A stretch of 64,000 nt of DNA, from positions 27,833,021 to 27,897,020 of the forward strand of contig CM030718.1 in the NCBI GenBank assembly GCA_017979445.1. Direction: 5' to 3'. Positions 53,476-64,000 of this stretch are shown here, piece after piece. The first letter of the stretch is position 1; each line of letters opens with the position of its first letter. The translations under genes were made by a program, and so were the position numbers. The stretch comes from Akebia trifoliata (lineage: Eukaryota; Streptophyta; Magnoliopsida; Ranunculales; Lardizabalaceae). Under the pieces are notes generated by a model that did no database searches, had not been told where the DNA came from, and saw nothing but the letters and a program-made list of their open reading frames with translations.

Positions 53476-54520
53476 GGGTTTTGGGTTTTAATTCTACTTC
53501 GATTTGCAGAATCTCTCCTCTTCAATCGAGTTGAACGCTTATGAGATGTTTGTCGAAATGTGTCAAATTCGTGATTTTGACGCATTTAACTGGCGGGAAG
53601 GAAGAAGGAAATTATTTGAATTGGGGCGGCATATGGTAGTCTCTGGTGGTATTCATAAGTGAAAGTGTCAAACACTTTCTTACTAATATAGTAAGATTTT
53701 GAGCCTCACTAAGGGTCGTTTTGCTCAAATGGATTGCCACATCAGCAATCCAACACCGCAGCCCTCTAAATTTCATTGAAAAACTTGAAATCCAAAAAAA
53801 AAAATCAAAAAGAATTTCTTTTGAGCGTGATTCAAGTTTTTGAAAATAAACGACTACTGGACTTCCATATAACTCTAAAATTTAAAATTAAAATTCAACG
53901 ATGAAAGACAATATTTTTTTAGAACTTTTTTTCTTTTTAAAATTCATTGAATTCTGTCATCTACAGCCTTGAAGCAACATACTATGATTTTAGATGTCAC
54001 GAGTTGAGCTCAAGGACCCTCAGTAAGGCTAGGCCTACTCTTTTGATAATGATATACCATATTGTGCGCCTGTGAGGAGAGGCCAACCATCACATGGGTC
54101 CCATTGGGAATTCATGACATTTGTAATCATTTTGATCAACATTTTTAATATATATATTAATCTCGACAATTAAAAATGTTAAACTTGATATTGTAAATGT
54201 GATTTAATGATTTTTTTTTCCAACGCAACACTTGAAATCTCTTTTGAAATACCTAGAATGCATATATTATAGTTGCAAGATAGACAATGAAATTTCAAAA
54301 AAAAAAAAAAATCCTAACTTCATTTGTTATTTTTTTTATTACAAGTTGAAATAGATTGAAAAATATGCTCAAAATTAAAAGTATATTATTTTCTATTCAG
54401 CATTTACCATAGAAAATTGTTGAAAATGATTGATGTTGAAAAATCCAAGTATGTAAAAAAGATCGAGAATTCAACTAGAAATTTGGTTAGAGATTTTCTT
54501 TGAAATGATAAAGTGGGGGA
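53392..54520. repeat. tandem duplication of XRCC3 5' end, unit 1 (1,129 bp)
   Basis: Begins TCCTGCGAGGACTCGATC inside the XRCC3 coding region and ends AAAGTGGGGGA. It is the original copy, with the intact gene start at 53475. Confidence 0.95.
53592..53600 (-). promoter_or_regulatory. E2F-like site in XRCC3 promoter
   Basis: GGCGGGAAG (CTTCCCGCC on the gene strand) is one mismatch from the plant E2F consensus WTTSSCSS. It sits ~115 bases before the XRCC3 start. S-phase induction of repair genes through E2F is known in plants. The site is repeated at about 54721-54729 in the duplicated copy. Confidence 0.35.
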
Positions 54521-54604
54521 TCCTGCGAGGACTCGATCAAGGATCGGGCAACCCAGTGTGCATTTCTGAGTGAACAGTTGAAGGAGATTTTCTGGTTTCA
54601 TCAA
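54521..54604 (-). pseudogene. XRCC3 5' fragment (first 28 codons)
   Basis: Starts at 54604 with MMKPENLLQLFTQ and matches XRCC3 through RVLAG, then runs into unrelated sequence from the end of unit 1 and stops at 54404. It lacks Walker A. It has a complete duplicated promoter and might be transcribed towards the real XRCC3. Confidence 0.92.
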
Positions 54605-55649
54605 GGGTTTTGGGTTTTAATTCTACTTCGATTTGCAGAATCTCTCCTCTTCAATCGAGTTGAACGCTTATGAGATGTTTGTCGAAATGTGTCAAATTCG
54701 TGATTTTGACGCATTTAACTGGCGGGAAGGAAGAAGGAAATTATTTGAATTGGGGCGGCATATGGTAGTCTCTGGTGGTATTCATAAGTGAAAGTGTCAA
54801 ACACTTTCTTACTAATATAGTAAGATTTTGAGCCTCACTAAGGGTCGTTTTGCTCAAATGGATTGCCACATCAGCAATCCAACACCGCAGCCCTCTAAAT
54901 TTCATTGAAAAACTTGAAATCCAAAAAAAAAAATCAAAAAAGAATTTCTTTTGAGCGTGATTCAAGTTTTTGAAAATAAACGACTACTGAACTTCCATAT
55001 AACTCTAAAATTTAAAATTAAAATTCAACGATGAAAAATAATATTTTTTTAGAACTTTTTTTCTTTTTTAAAATTCATTGAATTCTGTCATCTACAGCCT
55101 TGAAGCAACATACTATGATTTTAGATGTCACGAGTTGAGCTCAAGGACCCTCAGTAAGGCTAGGCCTACTCTTTTGATAATGATATACCATATTGTGCGC
55201 CTGTGAGGAGAGGCCAACCATCACATGGGTCCCATTGGGAATTCATGACATTTGTAATCATTTTGATCAACATTTTTAATATATATATTAATCTCGACAA
55301 TTAAAAATGTTAAACTTGATATTGTAAATGTGATTTAATGATTTTTTTTTCCAACGCAACACTTGAAATCTCTTTTGAAATACCTAAATGCATATATTAT
55401 AGTTGCAAGACAGACAATGAAATTTCAAAAAAAAAAAAAATCCTAACTTCATTTGTTATTTTTTTATTACAAGTTGAAATAGATTGAAAAATATGCTCAA
55501 AATTAAAAGTATATTATTTTCTATTCAGCATTTACCATAGAAAATTGTTGAAAATGATTGATGTTGAAAAATCCAAGTATGTAAAAAAGATCGAGATTCA
55601 ACTAGAAAATTTGGTTAGAGATTTTCTTTGAAATGATAAAGTGGGGGAT
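54521..55649. repeat. tandem duplication of XRCC3 5' end, unit 2
   Basis: Aligns with unit 1 over its full length. By eye there are about ten differences, mostly in homopolymers, plus a few substitutions (for example CTACTGAAC for CTACTGGAC). The junction between the units is GGGGGAT/CCTGCGAG. To the right, the sequence after AAAGTGGGGGATT is unrelated to XRCC3. Confidence 0.95.
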
Positions 55650-55659
55650 TCTTGTGAAT

Positions 55660-55985
55660 TGAAAGTAACTTTGTCGTCCTAAAAAAGTGGGTAATCTTCA
55701 AATTAGGAGGTTTCAACTAATGAATCAAGTGTTGTTGTTTAAATGGTGTTGACGTTTCGACAATGAGACAAAGGAGTTATGGAGGAAGTTAGCTACAAAG
55801 ATGTTTGGAGAGGACCCTTTGAGATGGGAGTGTAAGTCGGGTAGATTTTCATATGGGTAGGGAGTTTGGAGATGTATTTCAAGTATGGCTTTTTTTTTTT
55901 TTAACTTTAGAGGAGCACATTTGCTATGAGGTAAGGAGAGGAGATTGTGTTTGTTGTTTGGAGAGATAGAGACTCTATTGACACC
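55660..55985 (+). mobile_element. decayed LINE ORF2 fragment
   Basis: With stops and frameshifts the + strand reads RRFQLMNQVLLFKWC, NETKELWRKLATKMFGEDP and YRDSI-like sequence. This is the region of plant LINE ORF2 lying before zf-RVT (N-LL-KWLWRF, LWR-VI). No ends are visible. Confidence 0.6.
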
Positions 55986-56730
55986 CCTACTTTTACTTAT
56001 TCTTTACCATTCACTTATTGTTTTTAATTTTAGTTTGGATATAATAAGTTAAAGTTGATATGCCAATAGCATTTCTCCAAAAAATATTAAAAGGTGATAT
56101 AGGGTTGAGGCACCCCGTACATATAAAATTTATACTAAATGGATTATGAAGATAGCATCCAAAATTCAAGGGCTATTTAAAAAGAAACCCTCCCACATGG
56201 TTAATTAACTAACTTTTTCTTGGTTTATAAATTGGGTAGTCCTTGTTGCACCTACCATTTGACGTAAGTGCACCTTTATTAATTATAACACTTTGATATA
56301 TACACCTACCTAGTGAATGCATCTACTCATATACTCTTTCGAATATCGGCTTCATCTTCTTTCCATCGTCTTCATCTCCCTCATTAATAAACGAACCACC
56401 ACCATCACCTTCTCTTTTATTCTTTGTAATAAAGCAACTAAAGTAAGATTTCCCTTATTCGTTTCCTTTTTCTTTTATATTTTTTTTTATTGCCTTCAAT
56501 GTAAAAAGAGCAAATAGGACTTTCCTTATTAGAGAGAGGGGATTGTGAAAGTAACTTAATACAATGGAGTAATTTCATCGAAATTGTAATATTCTTTGAT
56601 GATTTTGTCGGAGTAAAAGCACCATCACATCGTTTGTATTTTAGAGAGAAAAGGAATATAAGAAGAAAAAAGATAATGGATTTGCTCCAATCTATCGTAA
56701 CTTGTTTTAAGTTATAAATAATTAAATATT
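55986..56730. other. AT-rich spacer between XRCC3 duplication and ATH9-like gene
   Basis: No gene or defined repeat was seen. The minus-strand frame at 56438-56767 crosses the MITE below and has no recognisable domain. Confidence 0.4.
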
Positions 56731-56897
56731 GAGTCGTGATTTTTTGATGCCCCCTCTGACATGACATAGGCTAGAACCACAGACCTTTTTTCTTGAGATG
56801 CACATCTTCATAAATATGTGACATTGTGTATCCCGATAAAAAAGATCTAAGGTTCTAATCTAAACCACGTCTAGGGGCGTCAGAAAAATCATTGCTG
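56731..56897. mobile_element. MITE family A, copy with perfect 9-bp TSD
   Basis: Starts GAGTCGTGATTTTTTGATG and ends GGGCGTCAGAAAAATCATTG, an inverted pair. TTAAATATT is duplicated exactly at 56722-56730 and 56898-56906. This confirms the Mutator-type 9-bp duplication seen at 10312. Confidence 0.88.
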
Positions 56898-57252
56898 TTA
56901 AATATTTCAAAATTTTGAGAGGCCCTAATAGATAAGTAGGGTGCCTCTTTAAAGTGCAGGAAATACAGTTTGGAAATTGGATTTTGTATAAAAAATGCTC
57001 TAAATATTTTTTTTATTAGGTGTATTTATTGCACTTTCATGTGCACTTAACAAAACCCTTTTAACGGAAGCTTATAATAGTCATGATTGATGACCAATGC
57101 GTTTAAAATATCTTGTATTGGACAGCAAATCCAACACAACATTTATACGGCCCGCGTGAGATTCGCCTCTCGACTCGCACTCGAAAAATTCGGGTTCGAT
57201 AAAAACAAAAAAAGTCTCTCTCTGGTACGTAAGCATTTGTGCGTTTCTTAAC

Positions 57253-60200
57253 ATGGCCACGCGATCTTTGTGGCGCAGCCGAGCGAAGCTAGCGTTGGCT
57301 GCTACCACCTTGGAGGCGGAGCCGCAGCGGCTACGATCGCGACCTCTGAAGATCCAAAGACCACTTTTAAGATCTGCACCATTGTTCCTCTTCGACTTGT
57401 TCGCGATTCCTTCACTGCTGCTGCCATCGCCTTTGGTCAGTCTCTCTATCTCTCTATCTCTTTCTCTATATCTCTGTTCTTCAATCTTCTTAGAATATTT
57501 CTAATCAGTTTTCATAGTTAGGTTTAGGGTTTTCGAATTGCGAAACCTGCTTCTTTATACATGTTTATTCTCCTAAATTGAATGTAGCAGTAACATAATG
57601 ACGATGATGATTACATTTCGACAAGAATTGGTGAAATTGGAATGGATTGAACCGAGAATTAAGATTGTACAAGTTGTTTTGGTGGAAGTTTGAACATGGT
57701 TTTCAAACCTGGTATCCGAACGAGTCGGCCTATTTGAACCCAGTTTAAATATATATATTTTTTAAAGAGAGTTGCTATTGCCACACCAACTGTGTGCAAT
57801 TCTTTGGTGATTTATAAAGGAATTGGTGTGGCACCACTAAAAGTTATGTGGCGATAGTAGCTCTCTTTTTAAATATATAGTAATATTTAAATAATAATAA
57901 TAAATTTTCTATTAAAAATCGAACTAGTTGATGCTAATCGTAAAATATAAATTTATATAGATAACAAACATTTGGATTATTAAAAAATTGATAAATCTAT
58001 ATGAAAAGAAAATCAAAACGGCCTTTGCCAAAATTTCCGAATTATTAGATGCTCAATCATAAAATATAATTTTATATAGATAACAAACATTTAGAATATT
58101 AAAAATTGGTGAGTTTATATGAAAAAATATCAAAACGGGTTGCCAGATTTTCAAATATTGGGCTACTCATCTTGAATATTGGATAAGTCATTGTGATTGG
58201 TGATTTCATTGACTTTTTTGCTCAGATTTCTCTGAGTCGCATATGACTTGATCAATAGTCTGATTAACAAAACATTTTTTTTTTCTTTTTTCAAGAAAAT
58301 GCCCAATTTGGATTATTTTTTGGCTGTGTTAGAGAGGGCCACAATTCACATTGGAAAACTTACGCGGTGCTTTATGAGTCCATTCTGACTCACTCAAATC
58401 AACTCGGACTTGTCCTTGTTTTAAATCATGATTCCAATGATGGTTAGTTTGTGCTTTTGTTATATGAATAATCAATGTAATAACTTTTTTCTTTGGAGTT
58501 TCCTGAGAAGTGATCCCAATGCTTTTGGATGTCTACTTACTTTTGTTCTTGCATATGTCATCAGACTATGAATATTCCTTGTATGGACTTCCAGAAGGCA
58601 GTGTTGAGAGGGCAAAAGTTAAACACGAAGTTCACACTCGGTCTGCACATAGGCTTCAAGAACTATGTTTCAGGAATGGAGGAATCTATATCAAGCTTGG
58701 TCAACACATTAGTCAGTTGGTACGCTTTTTATTCAATTCACCATTAAACATTAGTTATATTTTTCCGGTGAAATTTCTTAGTTTAATAAGAACTCAGAGG
58801 TGACATGTGCAAAAACACATGCATCAAAAGGGCTTATTTGTAATTTAAAATATTGACTAAATGATTTTTGAAGTTTACATAGTAAGAATGATAGTTTTGT
58901 AACTTTGAAAACTAAGCAACATGATTACACAGTCGTGGGTTACAATTTTCTTTGTTATTTATCAAACGGACCATGATTATATTAAATTTAAGAATAATGA
59001 TATTTTGATGCACCCTCTAACAGCTCTCATCACAGAACAATAGATCATTTGCATTAGGATACGCAAAACCATTAATCTTTTTCTTGTGTATCCCGAGCAA
59101 ATGATCTGCGGTTCTGTGATGGGGGCGTATGTCAAAGGGGGATGCCAGAGTACCCCGACTAGTTTAAATATAAAAGTGGGCGCATTCATGGCTACTCAAA
59201 TTTTGGTGTCAATCCACTTCTGCTCCACCTTCTCTTGTTATAATAGTAAAGATGTAATTTAAAATATTGATTAAAGAGTTTTTAAAGATTACAGAGTAAA
59301 AATGATACTTTTGTAATTTTGAAAACTAAGCAATGTGATTATGAGGTTGTGAGTTGCAAATTTCTTGGTTTTTTTTAACCAAACTAACCCCAATTATATT
59401 AAATGTAAATATAAAGTGGGGGCATAATTGGTACCTTCAGATTTTTGTGTCAGATACCTTCAGATATTCACTTAGTAAAATCTGAATATTGATGCTAAGT
59501 ATATATAATATAACTGCTTAATCTGGGTATCGATATTGCTCATCGGGATCTGATTGTTATCCTTTGCAGGAATACTTGGTTCCTGAAGAGTATGTTCGGA
59601 CAATGAGAATTTCCATGTTGAACAGATGTCCAGTTTCTTCATACGATCAAGTATGTGAAGTCTTCAAAAAGGAGCTTGGAGGGATGCCTGATGAAGTAAG
59701 TTATCTTCCTCTCGTTTTGTTTTGGAAATTCTCCATTCAGATATTATTGTGTTGGCTATTCACTCACTTCAATCTACTGCACTTGACGCTGTGCTGACGT
59801 GGCAGTATCTCCAGAACCATAGAATTTTCTCATTGTATCTCAAGGAAAAAAATCAATGGTTCTGGGGACCCTGCCATGTCAGCGCAGTGTCGAGCACAAT
59901 CAGTTTAGAATGACTCTTTTCTTCCTATTGATCTAGCATTGTAGTTAATAGTTTGATGAAAACTAGACAAAATATTGATTTAGTGTCCGTTACAGATTTT
60001 TGAAGAATTCAATCCTGTCCCACTGGCAAGTGCATCCTTGGCACAAGTTCATGCTGCTCGCACTCATGATGGAAAAAAAGTCGCTGTTAAGGTTACAATT
60101 ATTGTTTTAGCTCCATTCATGAAGTCTTTATGTGAACCTTTCAAGTTGAATGTTGTGGCTTTCTATTGATTAAATTTTAAATATTTCTTATTAGTATTCT

Positions 60201-63200
60201 CTGTTTATGTTCCATTACAACCTCGATATCCAGGTTCAGCACACTCACTTGACAGATACTGCGGCTGCAGATTGTGCAACTGTGAATTTGATAGTGAACA
60301 CCCTGAATTGGGTTTTCCCCACATTTGATTATAGGTACTATGTTTTGTTGGTTTATTAAACTAAGTGTATTGTCTTGAATATGGTATTTGAGTATGTTAA
60401 CCATTAATAGGTACATGCACACTCGCATACACAAGTATGTCTTTGTGTTGTCTTTGAAGCACCTTGATTCAACTAAACTGTTTTTGTATTTCAAATATAG
60501 GTGGTTGGTTGATGAAATGCGTGAAAGTGTACCAAAGGCAAGTACTTTTTAATATACTAGTATTTTTTCCTGCTCTTTTGGTAGTTCTTAAAGATAACTG
60601 TGTTATTTTTGCAATACTCCCTGATAAGCAAAAGTTATTAGTAGTATCCCCTTATAATTTCCAAACTTTTGAAGTGTCCCTGTATTGGTTCACGTTTGGA
60701 ACATGAATTGCATCATATGCCCATTCTTAACCAAGTGATATATAAGACCAAACATTTTTGGCCAAATCACAATAAATAAAGAGGTGGTTAACATTTTCAC
60801 CTCCTTTTTTTCTTTTCACATAAAACAAAATGACTATCTTTAGGAAATCAGATGGCTGAGAGATAGAATTGTCCAGAACTGCCGACCAAACAAAGAAATC
60901 GATAGGATTTTTGAGCTCCAAATAATGGATCCCTAGAAGGAGCGACTTTTATCTTGAACTAATAAGGTATAATATGATTTGACCTAAAAGACTCCGTCCT
61001 GATGTTTTTTCCCCACTTTCTTGTCTTCAATTTTAGGTGAGACCAGGATGTATGCAATGCAACCCCTCAAGCTGACAATCAATTCCACTTCCTAATCAAT
61101 TAGGGTTCTTCCGTGTGTTGTAAGCTCCAGGAGGTTTCATCACCTGACCAAACACAACATGCTAGATGGAGTGGTTTGTCTTGTTTGATACATAGAATAA
61201 ATTAGATGGAGTGGTTTGTCTTGTTTGTCATTTCTCGACTCTGTATATTTCATTGAATCTCCAACCACTCTATGCACGGTAAGGAGTTCCTGCTTTCTTC
61301 GTACTTGTCTTCTTATTTCTTCAATCCCTTATTTTCTCATCTTGAATCCCCTATAGTTATTCAGAAGTTCTTTCCTCTCCTAAATACACCATTTGCCATT
61401 TGGGGATCTCTTGCATACTTGCCTTAATGTGCCAACTTATAGGATTTTAATGCATATCAGCTTATATAAACACAAACTTTCTACACCTACACATTAACTA
61501 AAGTATTCTAAAACTATGTCGCTCAGCTTATGGAATAAACTGGACAGACATGTCGGCTTATTTGTTTTGTGGGTTTAGTGAATTTTACCCTTTGTACCCA
61601 TGTGGAACACCCTTGCACACATGTTACCTTCTTTGTTATATAGGTTTCAATAGTTATCCAAGGTGTTATGGACATGATTTTGATTGGTTACAGTTATGCT
61701 TTTCAGGAATTAAATTTCTTGGTTGAAGCCAAAAACAGCGAGAAGTGTCTGGATAACTTCAGGAGGTTATCTCCTCATCTTTCAGATTATGTATATGCCC
61801 CAAGGGTTTATTGGAATTTGAGTACCTCAAAGCTATTAACAATGGAATTTATGGATGCTGCGGAGATACAAGACGTGAAGGAAATTCAAAGACTTGGAAT
61901 TCAACCAAGTGAAGTAGCAAAATTAGTAAGTCCATGGACTGCACATTACCTGATAAGTGTATTTATTAGAGAAGTACATAGATCAGGATATCCACGTCCA
62001 ACTTACCACCGTACTTGTGCCCAACCGGCCATCATTTTGTAGGTCTCACCTAAAGATTACCTACAAAATAATTGACTCAATCAGGTAATCCTAACTGTCT
62101 GATCTATACACATTTTTTTTTCTGGACCATCAGCTGAATTTTTTCTGCCCATCTAAAAGAATGTAGAAGTTGTTCCGCACGCCCCCGCTCGTAGATTTAG
62201 GCCCGTTTGGATAAAAAGTAGAAAGTAGCTAGGAAGAAAAGTAACTTTGGGAAAAAGTAGCTTTTAAAAAGTTGAAAGTAGTTTCAAAAGCTTTTTCAAA
62301 AGCTTTTTAAAAAGTTGGATTTTTTTACTTTTTAAATGTAGTTTTCTAAAATGGATCCAAACTTACCTTTTACCTTTCAAAAGTAAAAAAAGTTACTTTT
62401 TTAGTGTATCCAAACAGGCTTTAACGTTAGAATCCTATTTGATTAACATTTGTCCTTACAGTTAAGTGAGGCACATCAGAAGGAAAGTCTCAAACTGTTT
62501 GCATGTATATCATGTATATGGAATGTGTAGGTTGTATAGATATTGGATGAGTGGGCGTCCTGAGCTTTGTATTCCTCGTTTATTGTTGAAAGAGAAAGAA
62601 TATATAATGATCAGTGAGAAGTTATTGTCTTAAATTGTGCAGGTTAGCCAAACTTTTGCTGAAATGATTTTTAAACATGGGTTTGTGCACTGTGATCCAC
62701 ACGCTGCCAACTTGCTGGTTCGGCCCTTGCCAGACAGCAAGAGGAGCATTTTTGGAAGACTTGTCTATGGAGGTTAGTGCACCAATTCTCATTCACAATA
62801 TATATTCAAACTTTCTCCATTTCATATAAATTACCACTTGTACTGGTACGAGTGCTGACAGTATGAAATATGGATTCCCATTATTATTCCAATCATGACT
62901 GTACATCACTCCTCATGTTTGTTAGTGTCACCTAATCTTTGTTCGCTTCCTTAAGAATAGAGAGATTCGGTTGCCACACCAACTTTTGCTAATGCCACCC
63001 CAATTCACATGTAAATCACCAAGGAATTAGCACACATCTTGGGGTGGCATTAGCAAAAGCCGGTGTGGCAATAGAAGTTCTGTAAGAATATTACATAGAT
63101 TTTCCTCCTTTATATGAATCTGTAAATTTCCTTCTCATATATAGGCAAGAGAAAGCCACAGTTGATACTGCTTGACCATGGTCTATACAAGAATCTTGAT

Positions 63201-64000
63201 CTTTCCACTAGAACCAACTATGCTGCACTTTGGAAGGTATCGTCATCTGTTGGTTTTCCAAAAAGATTTGGTATCCATGCTTGCAATGCAACTGCATTTC
63301 ACTTGTTAAGTCCCTCATTCATCTTCTGTCCATTGTTGCAGGGATTGATATTTGCTGATGCTAATGCAATAAAGGAAAATAGTGCAAAACTGGGTGCTGG
63401 AGAAGATCTTTATGCACTGTTTGCTGGGATTCTCACAATGAGGCCATGGAATAGGGTTATTGACCCATCTGTTGATCATTTGGTTATACAAGGCGGTGAT
63501 AGTGACCGCTCAGAACTCCAGGTCTTTCCTTTTTTTTTTCTTTATATATATATTTGGATGGGTAAGCTGGACTTGAACCCACGAGCTCAAAGTTGCTTTG
63601 CAATGTGTCAAACCAACTGAGCTATGGGTCTAAGCCCGAATTCCAGGTCTTTCTCTAGCCATACCAGCCATCTTATGTCAAAAAGGGATTGGGCTGTTAT
63701 CATCATGGTGTTAAATCTCGTCCCAAACCGAGATGACTCACCCAAGTCATCTTGGTATCGTCCGTGAGCGAGACGGATGGACGTGGCTTCTCATGTTTCC
63801 AAAATCTCATGAGACAAACGAGATGACTTGGACGATTTTTTGAAAATCTTGTTCGAGTTAACTGGGATTTTGTATTTTTTTAGTAAAAAATAATAACAAT
63901 TTTTTTAAATTTAAATTATAATTATCAGAATAAAATATGATTTTATGAATAAACATCTTCTAATCTACTTTATTTTATATTAAAAAATTATAATTATTTT
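57253..64000 (+). CDS. ATH9: ABC1/UbiB-family atypical kinase, ATH9-like (partial, 10 exons seen)
   Basis: Exons: 57253-57435, 58565-58719, 59570-59695, 59996-60091, 60234-60334, 60501-60537, 61707-61925, 62643-62772, 63145-63236 and 63342-63521; phases agree throughout. The last exons lie beyond the window. ABC1/UbiB kinase motifs appear in order: IYIKLGQ (exon 2), SASLAQVHAAR and KKVAVKV (exons 4-5), LDFLVEA-like ELNFLVEA (exon 7), FVHCDPHAANLL with the catalytic-loop Asp (exon 8), and LLDHGLY, the metal-binding Asp (exon 9). It follows Arabidopsis ATH9 (AT2G40090) almost residue for residue, from memory. Family members act in mitochondrial or plastid quinone and lipid metabolism; its exact role is unknown. 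Oddities: exon 1 needs a one-base shift near 57306-57318, and intron 6 starts with GC. Introns are loaded with transposons. Confidence 0.9.
57777..57865. mobile_element. hAT-like MITE family C, copy 2 (ATH9 intron 1)
   Basis: 89 bp, GAGAGTTGCTATTGCCACAC at the left and GGCGATAGTAGCTCTC at the right. TTTTTAAA is duplicated at 57769-57776 and 57866-57873. Confidence 0.8.
58988..59165. mobile_element. MITE family A-like fold-back (ATH9 intron 2)
   Basis: Left GAATAATGATATTTTGATGC, inner arms TCACAGAACAATAGATCATT and AATGATCTGCGGTTCTGTGA-type, right end GATGCCAGAGTACCCCGACT. The target duplication is not clear. Confidence 0.7.
59778..59912. mobile_element. fold-back MITE (ATH9 intron 3)
   Basis: GACGCTGTGCTGACGTGGCA on the left faces TGCCATGTCAGCGCAGTGTC on the right, with AGAACCATAGAATTTT inside. 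Its core resembles family A but the ends differ. Confidence 0.75.
60538..61706 (+). other. GC-AG intron of ATH9-like gene (intron 6)
   Basis: Exon 6 must end at 60537 (VPKA frame: CCA AAG) to join ELNFLVEA at 61707. The bases after the exon are GCAAGT, the known consensus of GC donors, and the acceptor is TTTTCAG. No GT nearby preserves the frame. Confidence 0.82.
60727..60990 (-). mobile_element. LINE zf-RVT fragment (ATH9 intron 6)
   Basis: The minus-strand frame 60727-60921 reads IDFFVWSAVLDNSISQPSDF, then NVNHLFIYCDLAKNVWSYI, the zf-RVT pattern with its HLF-x2-C-x4-NVW core. The CxxC part is lost. It belongs to a different LINE lineage from those in the F-box cluster. Confidence 0.6.
62200..62420. 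mobile_element. Tourist-like (PIF/Harbinger) MITE, 221 bp (ATH9 intron 7)
   Basis: The ends are GGCCCGTTTGGATA and, on the other strand, AGCCTGTTTGGATA. TTA duplications lie at 62197-62199 and 62421-62423. The interior is rich in AAAAGTA and AAGCTTTT motifs. Confidence 0.75.
62960..63082. mobile_element. hAT-like MITE family C, copy 3 (ATH9 intron 8)
   Basis: 123 bp, GAGAGATTCGGTTGCCACAC ... GGTGTGGCAATAGAAGTTCTG. A perfect 8-bp duplication TAAGAATA lies at 62952-62959 and 63083-63090. Confidence 0.88.
63551..63640 (-). repeat. tRNA-derived SINE, uninterrupted (ATH9 intron 10)
   Basis: Minus strand: GACCCATAGCTCAGTTGGTT (box A), ACACATTGCAAAGCAACTTT, then GTGGGTTCAAGTCCAGC (box B). It ends in a short (TA)n tail at 63542-63553. 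It is the uninterrupted counterpart of the split SINEs at 17925, 24597 and 41620. Confidence 0.75.
63700..64000. repeat. repeat related to 39331-39760, then AT-rich intron sequence
   Basis: GAGATGACTCACCCAAGTCA, CGAGACGGATGGACG and GAGATGACTTGGACGATTTT are GACTCGG-type motifs shared with 39350-39730. After 63860 the sequence is plain AT-rich. The gene continues beyond the window. Confidence 0.4.

Noticed and set aside
63551..63640. Possible tRNA gene on the minus strand
   Set aside because: Box A and box B are present, but the spacing and stems do not give a tRNA cloverleaf, and the same sequence recurs as a SINE.

Overview
This is a flowering-plant nuclear window, most likely from a eudicot. 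The genes have many introns with GT-AG borders, the intergenic DNA is AT-rich, and the spacers are packed with MITEs, tRNA-derived SINEs, truncated LINEs and TRIM-like retroelements. I cannot name the species. No prokaryotic, organellar, viral or CRISPR-like features are visible. All homology calls come from reading the translations and recalling family members; no search was run.

Layout. (1) 1.7-5.5 kb: a five-exon Yippee-like zinc-binding protein gene on +. (2) 8.4-14.7 kb: a five-exon gene on + for a basic Ser/Pro-rich protein of the plant BPP/proline-rich family (AT2G40070/AT3G09000 type), with a tandem repeat in intron 1. (3) 16.8-49.6 kb: an accessory cluster of five F-box/DUF295 (SKIP23-like) genes in head-to-tail segmental duplications. 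Copies 1 and 4 are intact, copies 2 and 5 each carry a disabling frameshift near their first fault, copy 3 is degenerate, and a sixth copy seems to have been deleted. The repeated blocks also carry a SINE split by a three-LTR TRIM, a small two-finger zinc protein gene (one intact, one broken, one inverted remnant), and an unidentified minus-strand coding relic. Truncated LINEs with clean target-site duplications (TSDs) interrupt single blocks and leave empty sites in the others. (4) 52.6-53.5 kb: a single-exon XRCC3 homologue on -, involved in recombinational DNA repair. A very recent 1,129-bp tandem duplication of its promoter and first ~28 codons follows. (5) 57.3 kb to the right edge: the first ten exons of an ABC1/UbiB-family atypical kinase (ATH9-like) on +. 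The 3' end lies outside the window. Exon 1 has an apparent one-base frameshift, and intron 6 begins with GC.

Yippee, BPP-like and ATH9-like genes also lie close together on Arabidopsis chromosome 2 (about AT2G40070-AT2G40110, from memory), so the single-copy genes look like an ancestral block. The F-box cluster and XRCC3 sit between them. The single-copy genes do not form a pathway. The window mainly records tandem duplication, gene decay and transposon insertion. I found no candidate for a new defence or biosynthetic system.
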